Origin: Agrobacterium tumefaciens
Lineage (GTDB): Bacteria; Pseudomonadota; Alphaproteobacteria; Rhizobiales; Rhizobiaceae
Direction: 5' to 3'
Length of the DNA stretch: 64,000 nucleotides
NCBI RefSeq assembly: GCF_009649785.1
Contig: NZ_WJOK01000010.1
Span: 62,001-126,000, forward strand
Under the pieces are notes generated by a model. It was not told where the DNA came from. It saw nothing but the letters and a program-made list of their open reading frames with translations, and made no database searches. The position numbers were made by a program, and so were the translations under genes. How positions within the stretch are numbered: position 1 is the first letter of the stretch; the number at the start of each line of letters is the position of its first letter. Positions 56,172 through 64,000 of this stretch are shown in pieces.

Positions 56172-58145
56172 TCAGTCCTTGCGGTAAAGGCTGCCTAGCG
56201 GCTTTTTCATCAGGCTCTCCCGCAGCGAAGGACGTGTCTCTGATGGAGGCGGGCCACTTTGTGCCTGCATCTGGAAGCCGACTTTGCGCAATTCGTTGAC
56301 AGCGCTGGTATCCGTTGCCGTTGCGGGCGACAGTTGCGTTAGGGTTGTGCGTCCGGGCAGCATGTCGGGGCGGTAAGGTTCGTATCCCTCTATCGCCGCC
56401 GTCCCCAGTTCGCGTTTCCAGCGATCGACGTCGTCCGCTTCTCTAGGGGCTGACATCGGTTCCTGCATATCGGAGAAGGCCGCTTCGACGCTTTGCTGGA
56501 AGCCGGTGATGACCGGTTTGGCTACCGCGCGCATGCGGCTGACGATGGTGTTCAGATCGACTGTATCGGGCGTTTCGTGGGGCGTATGGCTGACTGCGCC
56601 GTTCGCCTTCGGCAATTTTGCCGTGGAGACGCGGTCGAAGCGCATGCGCATCGGTACGCCCACCGCCTCGCCAAAGGCGATTGCCTCGCCATTGCCGATG
56701 GACGAGAGGAAACTGGTGGTCGAGGTTGAGGCGTTCGGTACGGCGGACAGAATGATCTTCTGGTCGATCTCGTTCGTCAGCCGCATGGCAAAAACGGTCG
56801 AGCATTGTGACAGGATGGTCTGGTCCAGCTCACTCGGACGCTGGCTGATGACGCCAAGCGAAATACCGTATTTGCGGCCTTCCTTGGCGATCTGCGCGAT
56901 CGCCTGCCGGGTCGGGAAAAATCCGCGCTCAGGGTCTGCCGGAACATAACGGTGCGCTTCTTCGCAGACGACAAGCATATGCAGCGAGCCGCGCGCCAGC
57001 ACCGCGAGTTCGAAGGACATGCGGCAAAGGACGGAGACGACCGAGTTCACTACTTCCGAGGGGATACCGGACAGCTGGAAAACCGAAATCGGCTTGCCTT
57101 CTCCTGGAATACGGAAGATATGCGCCACCGTTTCCAGAATGGTGTCGCTGATCGTATTGCTGGAGAACATGAAGTTATAGCGCGTATCGTTGATGGCCGA
57201 GAGGATGCGGCCCTTGAGGGATCGCAGGGTCGGCTTTTCGCCGCGCCCTTCCAGCCGCCCGATGCGCTCGTCGATGAGGGCGAGAATATCGGCCATGCGG
57301 TAAGGCACCGGCGTATCGGGCGTGATCGCGCTCTTGTCGGACGTGCGGCGAACGGCGGAGCCATCTGTGCCGCGAAATGCCTTTTTCGCCTCCGGAATGA
57401 TGTCGCGAAGGACATCCATCTCTTCCGGTACGGGCTTGCGTCCGCGGAAAATCACTTCCGCGAATTCTTCAAGGCGCATCAGCCAGAAGGGAAGGTCGAG
57501 CGTGTCGGTGTCGATGACGACAGAATGATCGGGAAAGGCGGCCGCAAATTCATTGTGCGGATCGAGAATGAGGACACGCAGCTTCGGGTCCGTCTCGATC
57601 GCCTTGTTCAGAAGAAGGGAGACGGCGGTGGTTTTGCCCACGCCCGTCGAGCCGACGACGGCGAAATGTTTCGCCAGCATCTGCTGGATGTTGATGGCCG
57701 CGCCAATCGTGTCGTCCTGCGTCAGCTTACCAATGACGCATGTGTCTCGCTTGCCGCTGTCATAGATCTTGGAAAGGTCTCCCGTGCGGATGCGATGCGC
57801 GACCGCGCCCAGGTAGGGGTAACGGGAAATGCCGGTGGAAAAACGTTCGCTGCCATCTTCGGTGCGGTAGACTTCGCCAACGAGTTCCACGTCGATCAGC
57901 AGCCGGTTCGGCTTGTCCGACGACCAGTGTTCTTCGCCCGTGCGCATGGCATATACCAGTGCGGCGACACGGCTCGTTCCCATTTCGATCGAGATCAGGC
58001 GTCCGACGGACCAGAGCTGCGCGACATCGGTTGAGCCGATTTCCGTTTCTGCGGCGATTGTCGCATGGGCGCCATCACAGGCGATGACGCGGCCGAGCAT
58101 GCGGTTAGCCGGCTGCTGGCCGGATCGCCGTTCGTTTTCGTCCAT
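56172..58145 (-). CDS. HerA-like ATPase (DUF87 domain)
   Basis: A helicase/translocase-type P-loop ATPase of about 657 residues. It has an N-terminal HAS-barrel-like beta domain (RMLGRVIACDGAHATIAA; VGRLISIEM), Walker A FAVVGSTGVGKTTAVSLLLNKA, DPHNEF, Walker B LHMLVVCEEAHRYVP, and the sensor region YGISLGVISQRPSELDQTILSQC with the Arg finger downstream. Bacterial HerA proteins act in DNA repair or mobile-element defence, but no nuclease partner is next door. A GTG at 58178 is an alternative start. Confidence 0.85.
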   Translation of the reverse strand: MDENERRSGQQPANRMLGRVIACDGAHATIAAETEIGSTDVAQLWSVGRLISIEMGTSRVAALVYAMRTGEEHWSSDKPNRLLIDVELVGEVYRTEDGSERFSTGISRYPYLGAVAHRIRTGDLSKIYDSGKRDTCVIGKLTQDDTIGAAINIQQMLAKHFAVVGSTGVGKTTAVSLLLNKAIETDPKLRVLILDPHNEFAAAFPDHSVVIDTDTLDLPFWLMRLEEFAEVIFRGRKPVPEEMDVLRDIIPEAKKAFRGTDGSAVRRTSDKSAITPDTPVPYRMADILALIDERIGRLEGRGEKPTLRSLKGRILSAINDTRYNFMFSSNTISDTILETVAHIFRIPGEGKPISVFQLSGIPSEVVNSVVSVLCRMSFELAVLARGSLHMLVVCEEAHRYVPADPERGFFPTRQAIAQIAKEGRKYGISLGVISQRPSELDQTILSQCSTVFAMRLTNEIDQKIILSAVPNASTSTTSFLSSIGNGEAIAFGEAVGVPMRMRFDRVSTAKLPKANGAVSHTPHETPDTVDLNTIVSRMRAVAKPVITGFQQSVEAAFSDMQEPMSAPREADDVDRWKRELGTAAIEGYEPYRPDMLPGRTTLTQLSPATATDTSAVNELRKVGFQMQAQSGPPPSETRPSLRESLMKKPLGSLYRKD

Positions 58146-58178
58146 GCGGGACGCTCTATGAAACTCGTCACTATTCAC

Positions 58179-58384
58179 GTCTTATCCCGGTACATGCGGA
58201 TGATCGCGGTGGTTCGGGCATTATCTGCATCTTTGATTGTAAAAGATTATATTTAACAACCTGTGTATCTGTTGCGTTCGAAAATTTCGTCCGTGGTGCC
58301 TTACGGGTAATAAAAGAAGCCGACGCCGATTTTTTCCGCAATATGCGTTGACGACTGGCGCTTTTCTGGCTAACACTCCGGCCC
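58179..58384. other. Promoter region of ilvI between HerA-like gene and leader
   Basis: About 206 bases with no gene. It is AT-rich around 58230-58270 and carries the promoter for the rightward ilv leader and that of the leftward HerA-like gene. No exact elements are assigned. Confidence 0.4.
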
Positions 58385-58441
58385 ATGAAAAATCTTAACG
58401 TACTTATCGTGGTGGGACGGCGCATGGGCAGGATGGTGTAA
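58385..58441 (+). CDS. ilv leader peptide
   Basis: An 18-residue frame, MKNLNVLIVVGRRMGRMV, rich in Leu, Val and Ile, ending 31 bases before a terminator. It is the sensor part of a ribosome-mediated attenuator: a ribosome stalled at the branched-chain codons would free the antiterminator. The peptide itself probably has no function. Confidence 0.8.
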   Translation: MKNLNVLIVVGRRMGRMV

Positions 58442-58497
58442 CCATCCGGCGAAAGCACCCATGCGCTGAACGAGGCTCCTCTAGGGGCCTTTTTTTA
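58413..58497 (+). promoter_or_regulatory. Attenuator of ilvI (nested hairpins and terminator)
   Basis: GCGCATGGG (58421-58429) can pair perfectly with CCCATGCGC (58458-58466), enclosing GGATGG...CCATCC (58431-58447). The last hairpin (58473-58490, AGGCTCC with GGGGCCT around TCTA) is followed by seven T and is the terminator. The leader peptide ends just ahead. Together they match the known attenuators of branched-chain amino acid genes in alphaproteobacteria. Confidence 0.8.
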
Positions 58498-58559
58498 TGT
58501 CTTCAAACAGGCCCTCGGGCTCCTCGATATCCAAAGCCAAAGCGGGATGGAAACAGGCA

Positions 58560-60353
58560 ATGACGGATAAGGATAATACGGAAAACAGCAATAGCATGAC
58601 AGGTGCGGAGATTGTTCTGAAGGCGCTGAAGGACAACGGCGTCGAGCACATCTTCGGTTATCCTGGTGGTGCCGTGCTTCCGATCTACGACGAGATTTTC
58701 CAGCAGGAAGACATTCAGCATATTCTCGTACGTCACGAGCAGGGTGCCGGCCATGCTGCCGAAGGTTATGCCCGCTCCACCGGCAAGGTCGGTGTCATGC
58801 TCGTTACCTCCGGTCCCGGCGCCACCAATGCGGTCACCCCGCTGCAGGATGCGCTGATGGATTCCATTCCGCTCGTCTGCCTCTCCGGCCAGGTTCCGAC
58901 ATCGCTGATCGGCTCCGACGCATTTCAGGAATGCGATACCGTCGGCATTACGCGCCCCTGCACCAAGCACAACTGGCTGGTAAAGGACGTCAACGAACTG
59001 GCGGGCATCATCCATGAGGCCTTCCGCATCGCACAGACTGGTCGTCCCGGCCCCGTCGTTGTCGATATTCCGAAGGACATCCAGTTCGCCACCGGCACCT
59101 ATACGCCGCCTTCCGCCGCCATTCAGCAGAAGAGCTACAAGCCGAAGGTTCAGGGCGATCTCAACGCCATTCACGCGGCCATCGAATTGATGTCTAAGGC
59201 AAAGAAGCCGGTTTTCTACACCGGTGGTGGCGTCATCAACTCCGGCCCGGAAGCGACACGGCTGCTGCGCGAACTGGTAGAGCTGACCGGTTTCCCGATC
59301 ACCTCGACGCTGATGGGTCTCGGCGCCTATCCGGCTTCCGGCAAGAACTGGCTCGGCATGCTGGGCATGCACGGTTCGTACGAAGCCAATATGACAATGC
59401 ATGATTGCGACGTGCTGGTCTGCATCGGCGCACGTTTCGACGACCGTATTACCGGGCGCCTGAATGCGTTTTCGCCGAATTCCAAGAAGATTCACGTCGA
59501 TATCGATCCGTCTTCGATCAACAAGACCGTGCGCGTCGACGTTCCGATCATTGGCGACGTCAGCCATGTTCTGGAAGATATGGTTCGCCTGTGGCGCGCT
59601 TTGCCGAAGAAGCCGGAAAAAGCGCAGACCGCGGACTGGTGGCTGCAGATCGAGCGCTGGCGCGCCCGCAACTCCTTCGCCTACAAGAATTCCAACGATG
59701 TCATCATGCCGCAATATGCATTGCAGCGTCTTTACGAGGCATCGAAGGGGCGCGAGACTTTCATCACCACCGAAGTTGGCCAGCACCAGATGTGGGCGGC
59801 GCAGTTCTTCGGCTTCGAGGAGCCGAACCACTGGATGACCTCGGGCGGTCTCGGTACCATGGGATACGGCCTGCCGGCAGCTATCGGCGTGCAGGTCGCG
59901 CATCCGGAAGCGCTGGTTATCGACATTGCCGGTGATGCCTCGATCCAGATGTGCATTCAGGAAATGTCCTGCGCCATCCAGTACGGTCTGCCGGTGAAGA
60001 TTTTCATCCTCAACAACCAGTATATGGGCATGGTGCGGCAGTGGCAGCAGTTGCTGCACGGCAACCGCCTGTCCAACTCCTATACCGAAGCCATGCCTGA
60101 CTTCGTCAAACTGGCGGAAGCCTATGGCGCGGTTGGCATGTATTGCGACGATCCGAAGGAACTGGACGACAAGATCGCCGAGATGATTGCGGTCAACAGG
60201 CCGGTCATCTTCGATTGCCGCGTTGCCAATCTCGCCAATTGCTTCCCGATGATCCCATCTGGTAAAGCCCATAACGAGATGCTGTTGCCGGATGAGGCGA
60301 CGGATGAAGCTGTTGCCAACGCCATCGATGCCAAGGGCCGTCAGCTAGTCTGA
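58560..60353 (+). CDS. ilvI: Acetolactate synthase, large (catalytic) subunit
   Basis: ThDP-dependent enzyme that starts valine, leucine and isoleucine synthesis. The 597 residues contain the N-terminal catalytic Glu region (HIFGYPGGAVLPIYDE; VRHEQGAGHAAEGYARSTGKVG), the FAD-binding middle domain and the ThDP motif DIAGDASIQMCIQEMSCAIQYGLPVKIFILNNQ. The start at 58560 was chosen over an upstream Met in the terminator. It is controlled by the leader attenuator and shares an operon with ilvH. Confidence 0.95.
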   Translation: MTDKDNTENSNSMTGAEIVLKALKDNGVEHIFGYPGGAVLPIYDEIFQQEDIQHILVRHEQGAGHAAEGYARSTGKVGVMLVTSGPGATNAVTPLQDALMDSIPLVCLSGQVPTSLIGSDAFQECDTVGITRPCTKHNWLVKDVNELAGIIHEAFRIAQTGRPGPVVVDIPKDIQFATGTYTPPSAAIQQKSYKPKVQGDLNAIHAAIELMSKAKKPVFYTGGGVINSGPEATRLLRELVELTGFPITSTLMGLGAYPASGKNWLGMLGMHGSYEANMTMHDCDVLVCIGARFDDRITGRLNAFSPNSKKIHVDIDPSSINKTVRVDVPIIGDVSHVLEDMVRLWRALPKKPEKAQTADWWLQIERWRARNSFAYKNSNDVIMPQYALQRLYEASKGRETFITTEVGQHQMWAAQFFGFEEPNHWMTSGGLGTMGYGLPAAIGVQVAHPEALVIDIAGDASIQMCIQEMSCAIQYGLPVKIFILNNQYMGMVRQWQQLLHGNRLSNSYTEAMPDFVKLAEAYGAVGMYCDDPKELDDKIAEMIAVNRPVIFDCRVANLANCFPMIPSGKAHNEMLLPDEATDEAVANAIDAKGRQLV

Positions 60354-60372
60354 GCCGGGAGAGGAAAAGGAT

Positions 60373-60945
60373 ATGAACGCACACCTACAACCCACCGGCT
60401 CCGCCTATTTCATCCAGAAGGAAACGGCTGCCGTCGAAAATCACACGCTGTCGGTTCTCGTCAGCAACGAGCCGGGCGTTCTCGCCCGGGTCATCGGCCT
60501 GTTTTCCGGCCGGGGTTACAACATCGAAAGCCTGACGGTTTCGGAAACCGAGCATGAGGCGCATCTGTCGCGCATCACGATCGTAACGCGCGGCACGCCG
60601 ATCGTGCTGGAGCAGATCAAGGCGCAGCTGGAACGCATCGTTCCTGTGCACCGGGTGCTCGATCTCACCGTTCGCGCCCGCGAACTCGGGCAGGAACGGC
60701 CGATCGAGCGTGAAGTAGCGCTGATCAAGGTCGCCGGTTCGGGTGAAGCCCGCGCCGAGACGCTTCGTCTTGCGGATGCGTTTCAGGCCAAGGTGGTGGA
60801 CGCGACAGTCGAGCATTTCATCTTCGAAATCACCGGCAAGTCGTCCAAGATCGACCAGTTCGTGGCCATCATCAAACCGCTCGGCCTGATCGAGATCTGC
60901 CGCACGGGTATCGCAGCCATGAACCGCGGTTCGCAGGGGATGTGA
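60373..60945 (+). CDS. ilvH: Acetolactate synthase, small (regulatory) subunit
   Basis: A 190-residue ACT-domain protein that binds valine and feeds back on the catalytic subunit. The ACT domain is SVLVSNEPGVLARVIGLFSGRGYNIESLTVSETE; the C-terminal domain has VALIKVAGSGEARAETLRLADAFQAKVVDAT. It lies 19 bases after ilvI. Confidence 0.95.
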   Translation: MNAHLQPTGSAYFIQKETAAVENHTLSVLVSNEPGVLARVIGLFSGRGYNIESLTVSETEHEAHLSRITIVTRGTPIVLEQIKAQLERIVPVHRVLDLTVRARELGQERPIEREVALIKVAGSGEARAETLRLADAFQAKVVDATVEHFIFEITGKSSKIDQFVAIIKPLGLIEICRTGIAAMNRGSQGM

Positions 60946-60979
60946 TCCTCCGCCTTTCGAATATCCTTGTAATACCAAG

Positions 60980-61004
60980 CCCGCGGTTCGCCGCGGGTTT
61001 TTTT
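60980..61004 (+). terminator. Rho-independent terminator after ilvH
   Basis: CCCGCGG and CCGCGGG pair around TTCG, followed by seven T. It lies 34 bases past the ilvH stop and ends the ilvIH transcript. Confidence 0.92.
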
Positions 61005-61031
61005 ATGGGCTGCGCTCCGGCGAATTGATAT

Positions 61032-61047
61032 TCAACCATATGGTTGA
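61032..61047. promoter_or_regulatory. ArsR-type operator, site 1
   Basis: TCAACCATATGGTTGA is a perfect 16-base palindrome in the leader of the ArsR gene. Its centre is 39 bases, close to four helix turns, from site 2, so the two sites lie on the same face of the DNA. Confidence 0.65.
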
Positions 61048-61068
61048 CTTTTTAATCTGGTGGCCTAT

Positions 61069-61088
61069 ATTCAACAACATGGTTGAAT
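61069..61088. promoter_or_regulatory. ArsR-type operator, site 2 (over the start codon)
   Basis: ATTCAAC-N6-GTTGAAT is an inverted repeat sharing TCAAC/GTTGA with site 1. It overlaps the ATG of the ArsR gene at 61079, so binding would block transcription through the start. Confidence 0.6.
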
Positions 61089-61447
61089 TATCTGTTCCAC
61101 ATCTCGACACTGTCTTTCATGCCCTTGGCGATGCGACGCGGCGCACGATGCTGCGCGATCTATCCCGTGGCGAGCGAACGGTGAGCCAGCTGGCCGAGCC
61201 GTTCGACATATCGCTGGCTGCGGCATCCAAGCACATCAAGGCGCTGGAAAACGCCGGGCTTATCCGCCGTGAGGTAAGGGGGCGTACCCATGTCTGCCGC
61301 CTTGCGCCGGAACGGTTGGCAGAGGCGCATGAATGGCTGGATTTCTACCGGCAGTTCTGGAACAGCCGCCTCGATATTCTTGAGCAGATGCTCAGGGAGG
61401 ATGATCAGGGAAAATCCCCTGCAGATGGAGGAAATGACAATGGCTGA
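61079..61447 (+). CDS. ArsR family regulator
   Basis: A 122-residue winged-helix regulator: PHLDTVFHALGDATRRTMLRDLSRGERTVSQLAEPFDISLAAASKHIKALENAGLIRREVRGRTHVCRL. No metal-binding cysteines are seen, which fits the AHSA1-linked subgroup that senses something other than metals. The start at 61079 lies inside an operator repeat. It overlaps the next gene by eight bases, so the two form an autoregulated operon. Confidence 0.88.
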   Translation: MVELSVPHLDTVFHALGDATRRTMLRDLSRGERTVSQLAEPFDISLAAASKHIKALENAGLIRREVRGRTHVCRLAPERLAEAHEWLDFYRQFWNSRLDILEQMLREDDQGKSPADGGNDNG

Positions 61448-61970
61448 TATTGCAATGCCTGACGCCTATGGCCGGCTCGTCGAGCCGACAACACTGAAGA
61501 TAGAACGGCTCCTGCCGGGACCAATCGAGCGGGTCTGGGCCTATCTGACACAGAGCGAACTTCGCCGCCGGTGGCTGGCGTCCGGCGAGATGCGGCTCGC
61601 GCCCGACGCACCATTTGAACTCGTCTGGCGCAACGACGAGCTTTCCGACCCGCCGGGCAGCCGCCCGGAAGGTTTTTCCGAAGAGAACAGGATGACCTCA
61701 CGCATCATCACCGTCGTTGCGCCGCACCGCCTTGTCTTCACCTGGGGTGAGAGCGCAGAGGTGTCGATCGAGCTTCAGGCTCTGGGGAAGGATGTGCTTC
61801 TGACACTCGTTCACCGCCGGCTTGCGGATCGCACGACCAAGCTCAATGTCAGCGCCGGCTGGCATGCGCATCTCGACATTCTCGCCGCCCGTCTTCAGGA
61901 AAAGGAACCGGGGCCTTTCTGGGATAGCTGGCTGGGGCTGAAAGAGGAATATGAGCGCCGCATACCGTAA
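61440..61970 (+). CDS. SRPBCC/AHSA1 family protein
   Basis: A 176-residue START-like protein with the AHSA1 pattern TLKIERLLPGPIERVWAYLTQSELRRRWLASGEM and the C-terminal GWHAHLDILAARLQEKEPGPFWDSW. It has a hydrophobic ligand cavity; the ligand is unknown. The start at 61440 has GGAGGAA six bases ahead and lies inside the 3' end of the ArsR gene. The pair is a common stress or detoxification module. Confidence 0.86.
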   Translation: MADIAMPDAYGRLVEPTTLKIERLLPGPIERVWAYLTQSELRRRWLASGEMRLAPDAPFELVWRNDELSDPPGSRPEGFSEENRMTSRIITVVAPHRLVFTWGESAEVSIELQALGKDVLLTLVHRRLADRTTKLNVSAGWHAHLDILAARLQEKEPGPFWDSWLGLKEEYERRIP

Positions 61971-62124
61971 CTGGGTGCAGCATGTCTGGGAGACTGACGG
62001 CGCGGTTCGCTGCGCCGTTATTGAATTGAAATGGTGCAGCCCAAAGCATCAGTTCGCAGGGCTCACACTTCGATTCAATTGCTTGAGTGCCTGATTCCGA
62101 AAAACATTTTAATGCTTTGTTAAA

Positions 62125-62970
62125 TCACAGCATTTCCAGCGCCGTCTTGCGTGTCGGTGGTGGGAAGGCGGCATCCAGTGCGGCCCAGTCCTCATCGGTG
62201 ATTTCGAGATCGGTGGCACCTCGGTTCTCCTCCACCCGTGCGGCGCTGGCGGATTTTGGAATGGCGATGACGCCTTCTCTTTCCAGAAGAAAGGCCAGTG
62301 CCAGTTGCGCAGGCGTAGCCTGATAGGCCTTGGCGATGCGGATGAGTTCGTGGTTGTTGAGGATGCGCCCCTGTTCGATTGGCGAATAGGCCATCAGCGG
62401 CACGCTGTGCCACTGACACCAGGGCAGAAGCGAAAATTCCGGTCCACGCCGGGAGAGATTGTAGAGCACCTGATTGACGGCGCAATTCTTACCGTCGGGA
62501 ACAGCGAAAAGCTCCTCCATGTCGTCGGTGTCGAAATTCGAGACGCCCCAGTCGCCGATCTTGCCGGCTTTTTTCAGCTTTTCGAAAGCGGCCACCGTTT
62601 CTTCCAGCGGGTGATCACCACGCCAATGCAGCAGATAGAGATCGAGCCGGTCGGTGCCGAGCCTTGCGAGGCTGCGCTCGCAGGCCTCAATCGTGCCTCG
62701 GGCGCTGGCGTTCCAGGGATAGACCTTGCTGACCAGAAACACCTCGTCGCGCCGGCCGGCAATCGCCGTGCCCACCACCTCTTCGGATCGGCCGTCTGCA
62801 TACATTTCGGCCGTGTCGATCAGCGTCATGCCGAGATCGATCGCCTTGCGAATGCTCTCGACTTCCTGCGGAGCCGATGATCTCATCTCGCCCATGTTCC
62901 AGGTGCCGAGGCCAAGGGCTGGTATCTCTTTTCCGGATGGCAGGGTGACGGAAGGAATGTCGTCATACAT
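62125..62970 (-). CDS. Aldo/keto reductase
   Basis: A 281-residue NADPH-dependent reductase with the (beta/alpha)8 fold. Catalytic residues are visible: Asp and Tyr in [13 protein letters not shown], Lys in [10 protein letters not shown], His in [25 protein letters not shown] and [18 protein letters not shown] complete the cofactor site. It starts at the ATG at 62970; the frame is open upstream. Confidence 0.9.
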   Translation of the reverse strand: MYDDIPSVTLPSGKEIPALGLGTWNMGEMRSSAPQEVESIRKAIDLGMTLIDTAEMYADGRSEEVVGTAIAGRRDEVFLVSKVYPWNASARGTIEACERSLARLGTDRLDLYLLHWRGDHPLEETVAAFEKLKKAGKIGDWGVSNFDTDDMEELFAVPDGKNCAVNQVLYNLSRRGPEFSLLPWCQWHSVPLMAYSPIEQGRILNNHELIRIAKAYQATPAQLALAFLLEREGVIAIPKSASAARVEENRGATDLEITDEDWAALDAAFPPPTRKTALEML

Positions 62971-63132
62971 CGGTTCGCTCCAGCGGTTGTTGACGGAGAA
63001 TAGCCCTTTGTTCCGACTTCTCAAACCCGGCATGGAAAGGATCGATCCATCAAAAAATTTGACTACGCCTATCGGTTGATCGGACTGGTTTGATGGTGGT
63101 TCGGCGGATAGTGTCTTTTCACAGGAGAGATC

Positions 63133-63726
63133 ATGACTGTCGAAACCCTCGTTGCGCTGGTGCTGTTTGCCTTCACAACCTCCATTACGCCCGGCCCGAA
63201 CAATATGATGCTTTTTGCCTCCGGCGTGAATTTCGGTTTCCGCCGCACGATCCCGCATATGCTGGGCATCGGGGCGGGGTTCCTGTCATTGCTGATCGGC
63301 GTCGGATTTGGGCTTGGCGCGCTGCTACACTCCGTGCCCTTGCTCTATACCGCGCTGAAATTCGCGGGCGGACTTTATCTCGTCTGGATCGCGTGGAAGA
63401 TCGGCACGTCCCGCAGCCTGAACGAGGGTGCTGCCGCATCGGTGCCGATGAGCTTTCTTGCCGCCGCAGCCTTTCAGTGGGTCAATCCCAAGGCTTGGGT
63501 AATGGCCGTGACCGCGATGGCGACCTATACGGATGAGGGGCAATATCTCGTCACCGTTTTGATCGTCGGCGTGGTTTTCGCCGCCGTCAATCTTCCCAGC
63601 GTTTCGACCTGGGCGGGCTTCGGTTCGGCCCTGCGTGACTGGCTTTCCGTTCCTGTGCGGCTCAAATGGTTCAACATCACCATGGCCGTCCTTCTCGTCG
63701 TCAGCCTCTGGCCGATGTTGAAATAG
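63133..63726 (+). CDS. LysE family exporter
   Basis: A 197-residue inner membrane protein with about six hydrophobic segments. [37 protein letters not shown] has the TPGPNN signature of the family, followed by [10 protein letters not shown] and [16 protein letters not shown]. It probably exports an amino acid or analogue. AGGAGAG precedes the ATG at 63133. Confidence 0.9.
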   Translation: MTVETLVALVLFAFTTSITPGPNNMMLFASGVNFGFRRTIPHMLGIGAGFLSLLIGVGFGLGALLHSVPLLYTALKFAGGLYLVWIAWKIGTSRSLNEGAAASVPMSFLAAAAFQWVNPKAWVMAVTAMATYTDEGQYLVTVLIVGVVFAAVNLPSVSTWAGFGSALRDWLSVPVRLKWFNITMAVLLVVSLWPMLK

Positions 63727-63788
63727 GTGTTCTCCCTTCGTCATCCCTGTGCCTGTCGCATGGATGTGGGGTGGGGGTATGGGTTATT

Positions 63789-64000
63789 CTACGCAGGGAA
63801 CTGGCGGTAACATTCCTCCGCGATCTTCTGCACCTCGGCGCGCGTCAGCTCGGCAGAAACCGCATAGCCCAGTTCGTTGTCGATCCAGTAAAAGGTCTCG
63901 ACGCCATCGGCGCTCGCCATGCGGAAGCTGGTGGTGCGGTTTTCCTCGTTGTGGCCGACCAGCACCGTTACCCGGCGGCCGGTCTTGTCCTGATACATCA
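63789..64000 (-). CDS. Anti-sigma-like protein, C-terminal part only
   Basis: The gene runs off the right edge. Its last 70 or so residues read VTVLVGHNEENRTTSFRMASADGVETFYWIDNELGYAVSAELTRAEVQKIAEECYRQFPA. The FYWIDNELGYAVSAEL stretch is the C-terminus of transmembrane anti-sigma factors found beside ECF sigma factors. The N-terminus and any sigma factor gene lie beyond the window. The Met at 63998 is likely internal. Confidence 0.7.
   Translation of the reverse strand, partial: MYQDKTGRRVTVLVGHNEENRTTSFRMASADGVETFYWIDNELGYAVSAELTRAEVQKIAEECYRQFPA

Noticed and set aside
58503-60272. 589-codon open frame opposite ilvI
   Set aside because: Antisense shadow of ilvI; the plus-strand gene is unambiguous.

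Overview
The window reads as a piece of the main chromosome of a rhizobial alphaproteobacterium, most likely Agrobacterium (inferred from memory of protein families and gene order; no search was run). Supporting points are the ddl-ftsQ-ftsA-ftsZ-lpxC order with a long FtsZ, high-GC coding DNA, a circularly permuted two-piece tmRNA with tag ANDNNAKEYALAA, an alpha-type SspB, and DUF1127, DUF2853 and DUF4169 small proteins.

Layout. 1-8100: the end of an MHS transporter, then cell-wall and division genes (ddl, ftsQ, ftsA, ftsZ), a terminator, a CtrA-type box, lpxC and bamD. 8100-13700: recN, a LysE-type exporter, ligA and a kinase-like gene. 13700-20400: acetyltransferase, drug/metabolite exporter, a frameshifted LysR regulator, exonuclease, CreA, a palindromic repeat pair, stand-alone cheW, a SCO protein and prmA. 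20400-31300: DUF1127 protein, aminopeptidase P, azlCD, pncA, a DUF2778 protein, a split YdcZ pair, a choline-type binding protein plus hydrolase with a divergent BetI-like repressor, and a family 25 glycosyltransferase. 31300-44200: uvrD-type helicase, AhpD-like protein, an RND efflux pair, a D-lactate-dehydrogenase-like flavoprotein and a giant AsmA protein. 44300-47000: a coiled-coil protein, RHH protein, DUF4169, sspB, ssrA and DUF2853. 47100-53000: thyA, a foreign-looking DHFR gene followed by the broken end of the resident folA, hflK-hflC and a DegP protease. 53000-64000: dehydrogenase, acetyltransferase, serB, miaA, a HerA-like ATPase, the ilvI leader and attenuator, ilvI-ilvH, an ArsR/AHSA1 pair with operators, an aldo/keto reductase, a LysE exporter and the end of an anti-sigma-like gene.

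Most of the window is ordinary chromosomal core. The most unusual places are (1) the AT-rich dihydrofolate reductase gene that replaces the front half of the native folA between thyA and hflK, leaving a C-terminal remnant in the same frame after the stop; (2) the ssrA-sspB neighbourhood, where the tag-encoding RNA and the adaptor expected to read that tag sit next to each other on one strand; (3) the orphan ChoX-like binding protein translationally coupled to an alpha/beta hydrolase under a BetI-like repressor, with no permease or ATPase nearby; (4) a complete ribosome-mediated attenuator ahead of ilvI; and (5) a LysR gene broken by a single missing base.
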